From contig CBFHJA010000004.1 of NCBI GenBank assembly GCA_965656085.1, forward strand, positions 74,566-138,565: a stretch of DNA of 64,000 nt, written 5' to 3'. The position numbers and the translations under genes were made by a program. The notes under the pieces are model-generated. The model made no database searches. It saw nothing but the letters and a program-made list of their open reading frames with translations, and was not told the origin of the DNA. Of this stretch, positions 31,746-41,186 are shown piece by piece. The first letter of the stretch is position 1, and each line of letters starts with the position of its first letter. This DNA is from Aliishimia sp965656085. GTDB lineage: Bacteria; Pseudomonadota; Alphaproteobacteria; Rhodobacterales; Rhodobacteraceae.

Positions 31746-33050
31746 ATGACAATTTCTTCCTCGCTCAACGCGGGAGTCGCGGCCTTGTCCGCGAACGCAA
31801 CGCGCTTGGCGTCCATCTCCGACAACATCGCCAACGCGTCGACCTTTGGCTACAAGCGGGTCGAAACCGATTTCGCCTCCATGGTGATTTCCAACAGCAG
31901 CGCGGAATACTCGGCCGGAGGCGTCAGGGTCACTAACCAACGCCTGATCGACCAACGCGGACCGCTGGTCTCGACTGAAAACGCGACCGATCTGGCGGTG
32001 CGCGGACGCGGGTTCATGCCTGTGGCGCAGGCGACCGAGGTCGAAGTGGCCAATGGTGACACCCAGATGTATCTGACCACGACCGGCTCCTTCCGCACCG
32101 ATTCAGAAGGCTATCTGCGCACCGAGAGCGGCCTCGTGCTGCTCGGCTGGCCGGCCGACCCCGATGGCACCGTCCCGACCTTTCCGCGAGACACCGCCGA
32201 TGGTCTGGAAGCGGTGCAAATCAACGTGAACCAGTTCACCGGCGATCCCACGACCCGCATGACGCTCGGCATCAATCTGCCGGCGACAAACACGGATTCG
32301 ACGGGCAACTTCTCGGGAGATGTAGAGACGCTGTCGGTGGAGTATTACGACAACCTGGGGACTTCGGAGAATATCGAGATCACCTTCACGCCGACGGTCC
32401 CTGCAACCGGATCTTCGAATGAATGGACCGTATCGATCACCGATTCCGCGCTTGGCACCGTGGTCGGGGAATATGTCCTCGAATTCACCGACAGCCGAAC
32501 CGCGGGCGGCACGCTCGCAACCGTCGCCACGAATTCCGGCGGCACCTATGACCCGGCGACGGGAACCATCATCGTGAATGTCGCGGGCGGGCCGCTCGAG
32601 ATCGATATCGGGCAGATCGGCGAGATCGACGGAGTCACCCAATTGTCCGATTCCTTCGCCCCGGTGAACATTTCGAAGGATGGCTCTCCGGTCGGCAACA
32701 TGACCAGCGTCGAGGTTGATGCGAATGGCTACGTGCATGCCTTCTTCGATACCGGGATCACGCGTACGATCTACCAGATCCCGCTGGTCGACTTGCCGAA
32801 CCCCAACGGCATGGTCGCCCTCGACTATCAGACCTATCTGCCTTCCCCCGAAAGCGGCAGCTTCTTTTTGTGGGATGCCGGTGACGGGCCGACCGGAGAC
32901 ATCGTGTCCTTTGCCCGCGAGGAAAGCTCCACGGATGTGGCCGGCGAATTGACGGCGATGATCCAGACCCAAAGGGCCTACAGTTCGAACGCCAAGGTCA
33001 TCCAGACTGTCGACGAGATGCTGCAGGAAACAACGAATATCAAACGCTGA
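31746..33050 (+). CDS. flgE: Flagellar hook protein FlgE
   Basis: A 434-residue extracellular hook subunit secreted by the flagellar export system. The N-terminal rod-type motif LSANATRLASISDNIANAST (about 14-33) and the C-terminal VAGELTAMIQTQRAYSSNAK plus VDEMLQETTNI form the coiled-coil core; the middle domain is variable. It is separated from motB by about 160 bases holding a TAAAGTTT sequence. It precedes flgK with a 37-base gap. Confidence 0.93.
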   Translation: MTISSSLNAGVAALSANATRLASISDNIANASTFGYKRVETDFASMVISNSSAEYSAGGVRVTNQRLIDQRGPLVSTENATDLAVRGRGFMPVAQATEVEVANGDTQMYLTTTGSFRTDSEGYLRTESGLVLLGWPADPDGTVPTFPRDTADGLEAVQINVNQFTGDPTTRMTLGINLPATNTDSTGNFSGDVETLSVEYYDNLGTSENIEITFTPTVPATGSSNEWTVSITDSALGTVVGEYVLEFTDSRTAGGTLATVATNSGGTYDPATGTIIVNVAGGPLEIDIGQIGEIDGVTQLSDSFAPVNISKDGSPVGNMTSVEVDANGYVHAFFDTGITRTIYQIPLVDLPNPNGMVALDYQTYLPSPESGSFFLWDAGDGPTGDIVSFAREESSTDVAGELTAMIQTQRAYSSNAKVIQTVDEMLQETTNIKR

Positions 33051-33087
33051 GCCGCGCGCGCGGCACCGCTAGAAAAGCAGGTCAGAC

Positions 33088-34548
33088 ATGACGATTTCTT
33101 CCGCCTTTCAGAACGCCCTGTCCGGCCTGCGCGCCGCGGGCCGCGCGACCGATGTCATTTCCAACAATATCTCGAACGCCGCAACGGATGGCTATGCGCG
33201 TCGCGTGCTGGACATCTCCTCCGGAACAAGGACCAATCTCGGCGGGGTACAGGTGAACGGCGTCGTGCGGATCACCGACCCGGCCCTGACCGGTGCCCGG
33301 CGGACCGCCGAGGCGGATATGGGCTACTCCCAGGCGATCAGCGATTTCACAACGCGGCTTGAGACCACGTTGGGAACGCCGGACGATCCACGCGCTCTGA
33401 CCAGTCTCGTCGCTGATTTTGAACAAGGATTGTTGATGGCTGCCAGCCGGCCCGATCTTGAAGAGCGCCTGACCGCCACGGTCGGCACGGCCCGGGACAT
33501 TGCTGAAGCTTTCCGAACGGCGAGCGACACTGTTTCGGAGATGCGCGGCGCCGCCGATAGCAGGATCGCAGCGCAGGTAACGCGCCTCAACGACGCGCTC
33601 GGAGAGTTGAAACAGCTCAACACCCAGATTGCACAAACCAATATCAGCGGCCGCGATGACAGCGGTCTGCGCGACCTGCGCCAAACGCTGGTCGATGAAA
33701 TCCACCAGATCGTCCCGGTCCACGAGGCCGCCCGCGAGAACGGCAAGATCGCGCTCTACACCAAGGGCGGCACTATCCTGATCGATGGCAGTCCGGTGGG
33801 GATCGGCTTCACCGCCGCGGCCAGTGTCACCCCCTACCAGACTCTGGCGGATGGCCAGCTTTCCGGACTGACCGCAAACGGCGTGGACCTGCGCACCGGC
33901 TCCGGCAACTCGCAGATTGGCGGCGGCACGCTGGCCGCTCAATTCGCGATCCGGGACGAGCTTGGCACGGACGCGCTCACCCAGATCGACGCGGCCGCGC
34001 GCAATCTTGTGGAACGCTTCCAGACCGCCGCGGTCGATCCAAGCCTTGGCGCCACTGATGCGGGTTTGTTCACCGACGAGGGTGTGTTCTTCGATCCGGC
34101 AAACGAAGTCGGGCTGGCATCGCGCCTGTCGGTCAACGCCGCCGTGGACCCGCAACAGGGCGGCGCGGCATGGCGCCTGCGCGACGGGCTTGGTGCGGCC
34201 GGCCCTGGCCCGGTGGGACAAACTGCTCTGCTCGACGCGCTCCGCGGCGCGCTCTCGGACCGGATCGCGCCTGCGTCCGGGGATTTCGGCACCGGCGCGC
34301 TGTCACTTTCGGATGTGACGAACAGCCTCATGGGGCGCGTGGGTGTGCAAAGGCTCTCGGCAGAGCAGAGCCTGACCTTCGCCGCCAGCGGTTTTCATGA
34401 AACCGCGCAAGCCGAGCGGGCCTTCGGCGTCGACACCGATGCGGAGTTGCAAAGGATGATGCTCATGGAACAGCTCTATGCCGCCAATGCCCGGATGATC
34501 GAAACGATCGACGAGATGATGGACACCTTGATGAGGATCGGCGCATGA
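33088..34548 (+). CDS. flgK: Flagellar hook-associated protein 1, FlgK
   Basis: A 486-residue hook-filament junction protein. N-terminal SGLRAAGRATDVISNNISNA (about 11-30) and C-terminal QLYAANARMIETIDEMMDTL (near the end) are the family terminal helices. It forms the junction between hook and filament with FlgL. The stop overlaps the FlgL start (ATGA). Length is within the family range. Confidence 0.93.
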   Translation: MTISSAFQNALSGLRAAGRATDVISNNISNAATDGYARRVLDISSGTRTNLGGVQVNGVVRITDPALTGARRTAEADMGYSQAISDFTTRLETTLGTPDDPRALTSLVADFEQGLLMAASRPDLEERLTATVGTARDIAEAFRTASDTVSEMRGAADSRIAAQVTRLNDALGELKQLNTQIAQTNISGRDDSGLRDLRQTLVDEIHQIVPVHEAARENGKIALYTKGGTILIDGSPVGIGFTAAASVTPYQTLADGQLSGLTANGVDLRTGSGNSQIGGGTLAAQFAIRDELGTDALTQIDAAARNLVERFQTAAVDPSLGATDAGLFTDEGVFFDPANEVGLASRLSVNAAVDPQQGGAAWRLRDGLGAAGPGPVGQTALLDALRGALSDRIAPASGDFGTGALSLSDVTNSLMGRVGVQRLSAEQSLTFAASGFHETAQAERAFGVDTDAELQRMMLMEQLYAANARMIETIDEMMDTLMRIGA

Positions 34549-35546
34549 GCTTTTCATCCTTGGGCGATCTCGCGCAGGCCTTTGCGTTGCGCCATCGCAA
34601 TACCGCGATCAAGACCGACATCCAGCGCATCAATCAGGAACTGGCCACGGGTCAGGCCGCTGATCTCACCAAGCATCTGGGCGGCAGCTATGCCGAGTTG
34701 ACCGGTCTGGAGCGCAATATGCGGTTGCTCGATGGCTATGCGGTCAACATCGCCGAAGCGCAACAAATGACAAACGTCATGCAGACCCGTCTGGAACAGA
34801 TTTCGACCGTTGCCATGGGTTTCGCCGGGGACCTGCTGACCTCGCTATCCTCGGGCAGCCTCTCGACGCAGGATGCTGTGGAGAACGAGGCGAAACTGCA
34901 TTTCACGACCCTCGTGGAGACCCTGAACAGCCAGTCCGCCGGACGGTTCTTGTTTTCCGGCGACGCAACCAATTCTCCGGCGCTTGCGGATGCGGAGGAC
35001 ATTCTTGCAGCCCTCGACACCGCGTTGGCAGGTGCGATCACACGCGCCGATATCGAGGCGCGGATCGATCAGTGGTTCTCAGACCCGCTCGGCTTCGAGG
35101 CCGTCGCCTATACCGGCGGCACGGCCCCGCTCGGTGCCTTCCAGATGTCCGACACCACCCGTGTCACGGTCGATGTTCGCGCCAACGCCGATCCGATCAA
35201 GGACATGCTGGCCAGCTATGCCAAGGTCATGTTCAGCGGCACGGACAGTCTCGATCTGCCTGATCAGAAAGCTATGCGTGACGCTGCGGCGACAGGGCTG
35301 ATGACAGCCCAGGAAGACCTGATCGGAATGCAGGCAAAACTCGGGCTGGCGCAGGAGCAGATAGAACAGTGGAGCGTTCGGACGACTGCGGCGCGCACCG
35401 CACTGGACTATGCTAAAGGCGCCTTGATCGCTGTTGATCCGTATGAACGGGCAACCGAACTCGAGGCCGCCCAGTTCCAACTGGAAAGCCTGTACACAAT
35501 TACCGCGCGCCTGTCGCGCCTCTCCTTGGTGAATTTCATAAGATGA
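34545..35546 (+). CDS. flgL: Flagellar hook-associated protein 3, FlgL
   Basis: A 333-residue flagellin-related junction protein. The N-terminal helix region (RHRNTAIKTDIQRINQELAT, about 17-36) and the C-terminal YERATELEAAQFQLESLYTI match the FlgL terminal domains. Its ATG overlaps the flgK stop and its stop overlaps the flgI start (ATGA), so the three are tightly coupled. Confidence 0.88.
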   Translation: MSFSSLGDLAQAFALRHRNTAIKTDIQRINQELATGQAADLTKHLGGSYAELTGLERNMRLLDGYAVNIAEAQQMTNVMQTRLEQISTVAMGFAGDLLTSLSSGSLSTQDAVENEAKLHFTTLVETLNSQSAGRFLFSGDATNSPALADAEDILAALDTALAGAITRADIEARIDQWFSDPLGFEAVAYTGGTAPLGAFQMSDTTRVTVDVRANADPIKDMLASYAKVMFSGTDSLDLPDQKAMRDAAATGLMTAQEDLIGMQAKLGLAQEQIEQWSVRTTAARTALDYAKGALIAVDPYERATELEAAQFQLESLYTITARLSRLSLVNFIR

Positions 35547-36643
35547 TGCTCTTTCGCGCCCTGCTCATCCTGATCCTTCTTGCAACGCAAGCGGGTGCCA
35601 ACCCGGTGCGGATCAAGGATCTCGTCAACTTCGATGGCGTGCGTGGCAACGATCTGGTGGGCTACGGTTTGGTGGTCGGCCTGAATGGCACCGGCGACGG
35701 CCTGCGCAATGCGCCCTTCACCGAAGAGATCATGTCGAATATCCTCGAACGTCTTGGCGTGAACGTCAGCGGAGAGCAATTCCGGCCGAAAAACGTGGCG
35801 GCGGTGTTCGTCACGGCGACCCTGCCGCCCTTCGCCCGTGCGGGCAGCCAGATCGATGTCACCGTTTCGGCCATCGGGGATGCCAACAGCCTGCTCGGTG
35901 GCACGTTGATCATGACACCGCTCAACGCGGCCGATGGCGAGATCTATGCCGTTGCGCAAGGGACGATCATTGCGGGCGGGGCCGCGGCCGAGGGCGCCGG
36001 GGCACGGGTGACCCAAGGTGTGCCGACCTCCGGATCGATCCCCGCCGGGGCGCGGATCGAGCGGGAGGTCTCTTTCGACCTGACATCGCTGGACGAGATG
36101 CGGCTTGCTTTGCGCGAGGCCGATTTCACCACCGCAGCGCGGATCGAACAGGCGATCAACCGCGATTTTGGCCGCCGTGTGGCGAACATGATCGACTCCG
36201 GCACGGTTCTTCTGAACATCCCGCAAACCCGGATGCGGTCCGTCGCGCATGCAATCGGACGAATAGAGAGTATCACTGTCGAACCGGAAGTTCCCGCGCG
36301 AGTCATTGTCGATCAGCGCTCCGGCACGATCGTGATGGGACAGGATGTGCGGATTTCGCGCGTGGCGGTTTCGCAGGGCAATCTGACGATCCGGATCGAT
36401 GAGCGCCCTCTGGTCGTGCAGCCCAACCCCTTCGCGGATGGCGAAACCATCGTCATCCCGCGCACAGACGCGGAGATCGAGGACGAACCCGGCATCGGTC
36501 TGGCCGAATTGCGCGGCGGCACCAACCTGTCGGAAGTGATTGCCGGTTTGAACGCGCTCGGTGTCGCGCCCCGTGACATGATCGACATTCTCAAGAGCAT
36601 CAAGGCCGCCGGCGCGTTGCACGCGGAGTTCATCGTCCGATAG
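35543..36643 (+). CDS. flgI: Flagellar P-ring protein FlgI
   Basis: A 366-residue periplasmic protein with a signal peptide (MMLFRALLILILLATQAGA, about residues 1-19) and the family start NPVRIKDLVNFDGVRGNDLVGYGLVVGLNGTGDG. It forms the P ring around the flagellar rod. The C-terminal LSEVIAGLNALGVAPRDMID is typical. It ends the flagellar run; flgH, flgA and other basal genes are not in the window. Confidence 0.95.
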   Translation: MMLFRALLILILLATQAGANPVRIKDLVNFDGVRGNDLVGYGLVVGLNGTGDGLRNAPFTEEIMSNILERLGVNVSGEQFRPKNVAAVFVTATLPPFARAGSQIDVTVSAIGDANSLLGGTLIMTPLNAADGEIYAVAQGTIIAGGAAAEGAGARVTQGVPTSGSIPAGARIEREVSFDLTSLDEMRLALREADFTTAARIEQAINRDFGRRVANMIDSGTVLLNIPQTRMRSVAHAIGRIESITVEPEVPARVIVDQRSGTIVMGQDVRISRVAVSQGNLTIRIDERPLVVQPNPFADGETIVIPRTDAEIEDEPGIGLAELRGGTNLSEVIAGLNALGVAPRDMIDILKSIKAAGALHAEFIVR

Positions 36644-36775
36644 CGCGCACGGACCGACCGCCGCTTTGACGCAGTGTCTTTTTGTGCCGCGCCGCCTATG
36701 TCTTTCCCCGAACAGCAATGCTAGCGACGTGCCCTGATGCGGCGGGCCGCATTCTGACACGGAAAGACATGCAAG

Positions 36776-37546
36776 ATGAGCGATACGGGCCAGTCCAATA
36801 CACCCAAATCGGGCACAACACATTTCGGCTTCGAAACCGTCCCGGAGCATGAGAAAGCCGGGCGCGTTCAGGGCGTCTTCAATTCGGTTGCCAACAAATA
36901 TGACGTCATGAATGACGTGATGTCCGCCGGGATTCACCGGCTGTGGAAGGACGCGATGATGGATTGGCTGGCGCCGCGCGCGGGCCAGAGCCTTCTCGAC
37001 GTCGCCGGTGGCACAGGCGATATCTCGTTCCGCTTTCTCAAACGCGCCGGATACGGCCATGCCACGGTTCTCGATCTTACCGAGCCGATGCTTGTCGAGG
37101 GGCGCAAGCGCGCCGAGGCCGCGCATCTCGGCGACAGCCTCTCCTGGGTCACGGGCGACGCAATGGCCCTGCCCTTTGCCGATAACAGCTTCGATGTCTA
37201 CACGATCAGCTTCGGCATCCGGAACGTCACCCGGCCCGAAAAGGCCTTGGCCGAGGCCTACCGGGTGCTCAAGCGCGGCGGGCGGCTGATGGTTCTGGAA
37301 TTCTCGCAACTGCCCAATCCGGGGATGCAGCAACTCTATGACCTGTATTCGTTCAACGTGATCCCCCGCATGGGTCAACTGATTGCAAACGACCGGGACA
37401 GCTACCAATATCTCGTTGAATCGATACGGAATTTCCCGGACCAGGAAAGTTTTCTGGACATGGTGCGCGGAGCGGGGTTCGAGAATGCGAAATATCGCAA
37501 TCTGACCATGGGCGTCGCTGCGTTGCACTCGGGATGGAAACTATGA
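36776..37546 (+). CDS. ubiE: Ubiquinone/menaquinone C-methyltransferase UbiE
   Basis: A 256-residue SAM-dependent methyltransferase for ubiquinone synthesis. The SAM motif LLDVAGGTGDI is near residues 73-83, and FGFETVPEHEK and YDVMNDVMSAGIHRLWK form the family N-terminus. RYGFGIRNV-like text appears as FGIRNVTRPEKAL. It acts on the inner-membrane quinone precursor. It lies 45 bases ahead of ubiB, a common pairing. Confidence 0.95.
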   Translation: MSDTGQSNTPKSGTTHFGFETVPEHEKAGRVQGVFNSVANKYDVMNDVMSAGIHRLWKDAMMDWLAPRAGQSLLDVAGGTGDISFRFLKRAGYGHATVLDLTEPMLVEGRKRAEAAHLGDSLSWVTGDAMALPFADNSFDVYTISFGIRNVTRPEKALAEAYRVLKRGGRLMVLEFSQLPNPGMQQLYDLYSFNVIPRMGQLIANDRDSYQYLVESIRNFPDQESFLDMVRGAGFENAKYRNLTMGVAALHSGWKL

Positions 37547-37591
37547 CCGGCAGAACGGCCCGGTCCCGGACCACGGCGCAGAGGATCTGAC

Positions 37592-39127
37592 ATGCGCGGC
37601 CCGCATAATATTCTGAGGCTGATCCGGACCGGCGCCACCTTCGAGCGCACCGGTGCAATGGAGGTCGTGCTCGACGCGTTCGATGCGCCCAAACCGCTGC
37701 GCTTTCTGGCGCGCGCGCTCGGCTGGCCGTTCAAATTTCTTGGCTATGCGGGCGATCCGGCGATGCCGCCGGCCACGCGCGCCCTGACCGCTCTCGGCCC
37801 GGCCTATATCAAGTTCGGACAGGTGCTCTCGACGCGGCCCGATGTGGTGGGCGAAGAGATGGCGCAGCAATTGCGGGTCTTGCAGGACAAACTTCCACCG
37901 TTCCCGGTGACCGTGGCCAAGGCCGAGGTCGAAAAAGAGCTTGGCCTGCAGGTCGACGACGTGTTCTCGCATTTCTCCGAGCCGGTCGCCGCGGCCTCGA
38001 TCGCGCAGGTCCACAAGGCGACAATCGGCGCCACCGGGGAAGACGTGGCCGTCAAGGTCCTGCGCCCCGGCATCGAACGGGCCTTCAAGAAGGACGTCGA
38101 TGCCTTCTATCTCGCGGCGCGCCTCGCGGATCTCTTCGCGCCCGGCGCCCGCCGTCTGCGCCCCATCGACGTGATCGAGCATTTCGACGGGGTCGTTCAA
38201 GGCGAATTGGACCTGCGGCTCGAATCCTCCTCCGCAAGTGAGTTCCTCGCCAATACCAAGGACGATCCGGGCTTCCAACTCCCTGATATAAAATGGGATT
38301 TGTCGGCCCGCCGGGTGATGACTCTGGGCTGGGCCGACGGTGTTCCGATGGGCGACAACGCGGCCATCGACGCCGCCGGCCATGACCGCAAGGAACTCGG
38401 CGAACGGGTTCTGCAACTCTTTCTGACGCATGCTCTGCGCGACGGCTATTTCCACGCCGACATGCATCAGGGCAATCTCAAGGTCGCGCCCAACGGCAAC
38501 ATCATCGCCTATGATTTCGGCATCATGGGCCATATCGACGAATACACGCGCCGGGTTTACGCGGAGATCCTCTTCGGCTTCATTCGAAAGGATTACAAAC
38601 GTGTGGCCGAGGTGCATTTCGAAGCCGGATATGTGCCGGCGGGGCAAGACGTGGATGAATTCGCCCGGGCCTTGCGGGCCGTGGGCGATCCGATTTTTGG
38701 CATGGATGCTTCGAAAATCTCGATGGGTCGGCTGCTGAGCTATCTTTTCGAAGTCACCGAGCGTTTCGGCATGGAGACCCGCACCGAGTTGATCCTGTTG
38801 CAACGCACCATGGTCGTGGTCGAAGGTGTGGCGCGCTCACTCAACCCGCAGATCAACATCTGGGAGGTCGCGCAGCCCATCGTCTCCGATTATATCCAGA
38901 AATCCATCGGCCCACGCGCCGTGCTCTCCGATCTGGCGAAGACCGCACGGGTGCTGACCCGTTTTGGCCCGCGCCTGCCGCGCCTTGTGGAGGCCGCCCT
39001 GATTCGGCAGTCCGCCGAAGAGCCCGAGCGCCATGCGAGTTTCTGGCGCTGGATCATCCTATCAGCGTTGCTGGGCGCCACCGCGAGCGCCGCGGTGATC
39101 GCCGTTCTGCTGCAAGTGCTTGACTAG
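37592..39127 (+). CDS. ubiB: UbiB family ubiquinone biosynthesis protein
   Basis: A 511-residue atypical kinase-like (ABC1/UbiB) protein. Motif AAASIAQVHKA (about 130-140) is the glycine/alanine-rich loop, and YFHADMHQGNLKVAPNG with YDFGIMGHI provide the nucleotide-binding and catalytic set. The C-terminus has one or two hydrophobic segments anchoring it in the membrane. UbiB assists ubiquinone assembly through ATPase activity. Its stop shares a CTAG with the convergent thiolase. Confidence 0.94.
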   Translation: MRGPHNILRLIRTGATFERTGAMEVVLDAFDAPKPLRFLARALGWPFKFLGYAGDPAMPPATRALTALGPAYIKFGQVLSTRPDVVGEEMAQQLRVLQDKLPPFPVTVAKAEVEKELGLQVDDVFSHFSEPVAAASIAQVHKATIGATGEDVAVKVLRPGIERAFKKDVDAFYLAARLADLFAPGARRLRPIDVIEHFDGVVQGELDLRLESSSASEFLANTKDDPGFQLPDIKWDLSARRVMTLGWADGVPMGDNAAIDAAGHDRKELGERVLQLFLTHALRDGYFHADMHQGNLKVAPNGNIIAYDFGIMGHIDEYTRRVYAEILFGFIRKDYKRVAEVHFEAGYVPAGQDVDEFARALRAVGDPIFGMDASKISMGRLLSYLFEVTERFGMETRTELILLQRTMVVVEGVARSLNPQINIWEVAQPIVSDYIQKSIGPRAVLSDLAKTARVLTRFGPRLPRLVEAALIRQSAEEPERHASFWRWIILSALLGATASAAVIAVLLQVLD

Positions 39128-40302
39128 AGCCGTTCAATCGCCAGCGCGATGCCCTGACCGCCGCCGATGCACATGGTGATCAGAGCTTTCGAGCCGCCGA
39201 TCCGCTCCAACTCGTAGAGCGCCTTCACGGTGATGATCGCACCGGTCGCGCCCACCGGATGGCCAAGCGCGATTGCGCCGCCATTGGGGTTCACCCGTTC
39301 GGGATCCATGCCAAGCTCGCGCGCCACTGCCACGGCCTGCGCCGCGAAAGCCTCGTTGCTCTCGATCACGTCGAAATCGGAGATCTTCAACCCGGTGCGG
39401 TCGAGCAGCTTTTGTACCGCAGGCACCGGGCCAATTCCCATCACCTCGGGCCGCACACCCGCATGGGCATAGCCCAGCACGCGCGCCTTCGGTGTCAGCC
39501 CGGCCTTGTCCGCCGCGTCCGCACGCGCCAGCACGAGCGCTGCCGCGCCATCATTGATGCCGCTGGCATTCCCGGCCGTCACCGAGCCGTCCTTCTGGAA
39601 CACGGGGCGCAGGCCCGCGAGCGTGGCCGCATCGGTGGCTTTGGGATGCTCGTCGGTGTCGAACAGGACCGTCTCACGGCGCTGTTTCACCTCGACCGGC
39701 ACGATCTGGCTGGCAAAGCGCCCCTCGGAGATCGCCGTTGCCGCCCGCTCCTGACTGAGCAGTGCGAAGGCATCCTGATCTTCGCGGCTGATCTGGTGCT
39801 CACCGGCGACGTTTTCCGCCGTCACGCCCATATGGCCGGTGCCGAACGGGCAGTTGAGCGCGCCGAGCATCATGTCGAGGCTTTTCACATCGCCCATCTT
39901 CGCGCCCCAACGCTGGTCGGGCATGATGAACGGGCTGCGCGACATGCTCTCGGCGCCGCCTGCAAGCGCAAAATCGGCATCGTGCATCGCGAGCGCCTGA
40001 ATACCGGAAATGATCGCCTGCACGCCGGAGCCGCAAAGACGGTTCATGTTCATCGCCGGGGTCGTGTCCGGAACCCCGGCTTCCATCGCCGCCACGCGCG
40101 ACAGGTACATGTCGCGGGGCTCGGTGTTGATCACATGGCCGAACATCACATGGCCGATCTGCCCGCCTTCGACACCAGAGCGCTCCAGCGCTGCCCTGCT
40201 CGCGGTGGCCGCGAGCGCGCTCGGCGGGGTGGCCGCGAGGCTGCCGCCGAAGGTTCCGATCGCGGTGCGCGCACCGTCGAGAATCACGATTTCCTGATCC
40301 AT
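39124..40302 (-). CDS. Acetyl-CoA acetyltransferase-type thiolase
   Basis: A 392-residue thiolase. Nucleophile Cys90 is in MNRLCGSGVQ, the general base His348 in ALGHPVGATGA and the second Cys378 in MCIGGGQG. The biosynthetic (PhaA/AtoB) and short-chain degradative types look alike at this level, so direction is not decided. It may supply or cleave acetoacetyl-CoA or a related ketoacyl-CoA. Convergent with ubiB, sharing the CTAG stop overlap. Confidence 0.92.
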   Translation of the reverse strand: MDQEIVILDGARTAIGTFGGSLAATPPSALAATASRAALERSGVEGGQIGHVMFGHVINTEPRDMYLSRVAAMEAGVPDTTPAMNMNRLCGSGVQAIISGIQALAMHDADFALAGGAESMSRSPFIMPDQRWGAKMGDVKSLDMMLGALNCPFGTGHMGVTAENVAGEHQISREDQDAFALLSQERAATAISEGRFASQIVPVEVKQRRETVLFDTDEHPKATDAATLAGLRPVFQKDGSVTAGNASGINDGAAALVLARADAADKAGLTPKARVLGYAHAGVRPEVMGIGPVPAVQKLLDRTGLKISDFDVIESNEAFAAQAVAVARELGMDPERVNPNGGAIALGHPVGATGAIITVKALYELERIGGSKALITMCIGGGQGIALAIERL

Positions 40303-40375
40303 GGGTCGTCCTTTCGTTGTTCTGTCCCCGACCTACCGGGCGATCCGGGGCCGGGCTAGTCCGACGCTGCGGAAT

Positions 40376-41116
40376 TCACCCAGAGCGGGAAGGCTCCAGA
40401 CGCTCGCGCCCGTCCGGCCCGAGCAGGAAACACGCTCCAGCCTCGAAAACGCAGGCCGTGAGGGGCCGCCCGTAGCCAGCGCCGGTGTCGAGATTGACCC
40501 GGTTGCCGTAATGGGTCGCCGCCTGCACCGGGGTATGCCCATGCACAATCAGCTTTGGATGCGGCGCCGTGACCTCGTGGAACTCATTGCGGATCCAGAT
40601 CAGGTCTTCCTCGGTCTGCTCACGCAACGGCACCCCGGGCCGGATGCCCGCATGGCAGAAGAACAACGCCTCGGTCTCGAAACTCAGCTCCAGCCCTTCA
40701 AGAAAGGCCATATGCGCAGCTGGCACCGCCTCCAGCGCATCCGCATGAACGTCCTTCACCCGCCGTGTGCCTGCAACCGGCACGCCATACGAGGAGAGCG
40801 TCGCATCGCCGCCAAGACGGGGATGCAGCCAGTAAAGCTCGACCATCATATGCGGGTCTTCCTGCGGCGGGGTTTGCAGAAAAAGCCGAAACATCCGGTC
40901 GTGATTGCCCATCAGGAAGGTCCAGTTCCGCCCCGACGCGCGCCCTTCGATGAGCCGCTCCAGCACGCCTTGGCTGTCCGGCCCGCGATCCACGTAATCG
41001 CCGACGAACACCACCCGGGCCTCAGCGCCGCCATCGGCCTCGATCCGCGCGAGCACCTGGTCAAGCGCGTCCGCCTGCCCATGAATATCGCCCACCGCGT
41101 AGATTGCATCACCCAT
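40376..41116 (-). CDS. Metallophosphoesterase (PPP/ApaH-like)
   Basis: A 246-residue phosphatase with the three metal motifs GDIHG (residues 9-13), GDYVDRG and GNHD, then HGHTP, and a conserved DLIWIRNEF. It belongs to the calcineurin-like serine/threonine phosphatase or diadenosine tetraphosphatase type; the substrate is unclear. The gene begins 13 bases after the serA-side terminator, so it probably has its own promoter within that narrow gap or depends on readthrough. Confidence 0.88.
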   Translation of the reverse strand: MGDAIYAVGDIHGQADALDQVLARIEADGGAEARVVFVGDYVDRGPDSQGVLERLIEGRASGRNWTFLMGNHDRMFRLFLQTPPQEDPHMMVELYWLHPRLGGDATLSSYGVPVAGTRRVKDVHADALEAVPAAHMAFLEGLELSFETEALFFCHAGIRPGVPLREQTEEDLIWIRNEFHEVTAPHPKLIVHGHTPVQAATHYGNRVNLDTGAGYGRPLTACVFEAGACFLLGPDGRERLEPSRSG

Positions 41117-41128
41117 AGCGCACCCCTG

Positions 41129-41160
41129 AAAAACGCCGCCCGGACCTGTCCCGGGCAGCG
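41129..41160 (-). terminator. Intrinsic terminator of the serC-serA operon
   Basis: Minus strand: CGCTGCCCGG, loop GACAGGT, CCGGGCGGCG, then TTTTT. It is a ten-pair stem with one G-U, just after the serA stop. Confidence 0.85.
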
Positions 41161-41186
41161 CGCGATCTATGGCAGGTTTCGCCCGA

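Noticed and set aside
35408..37528. A 706-codon open frame on the minus strand
   Set aside because: Antisense to flgI and ubiE; the protein has no family-like motifs.
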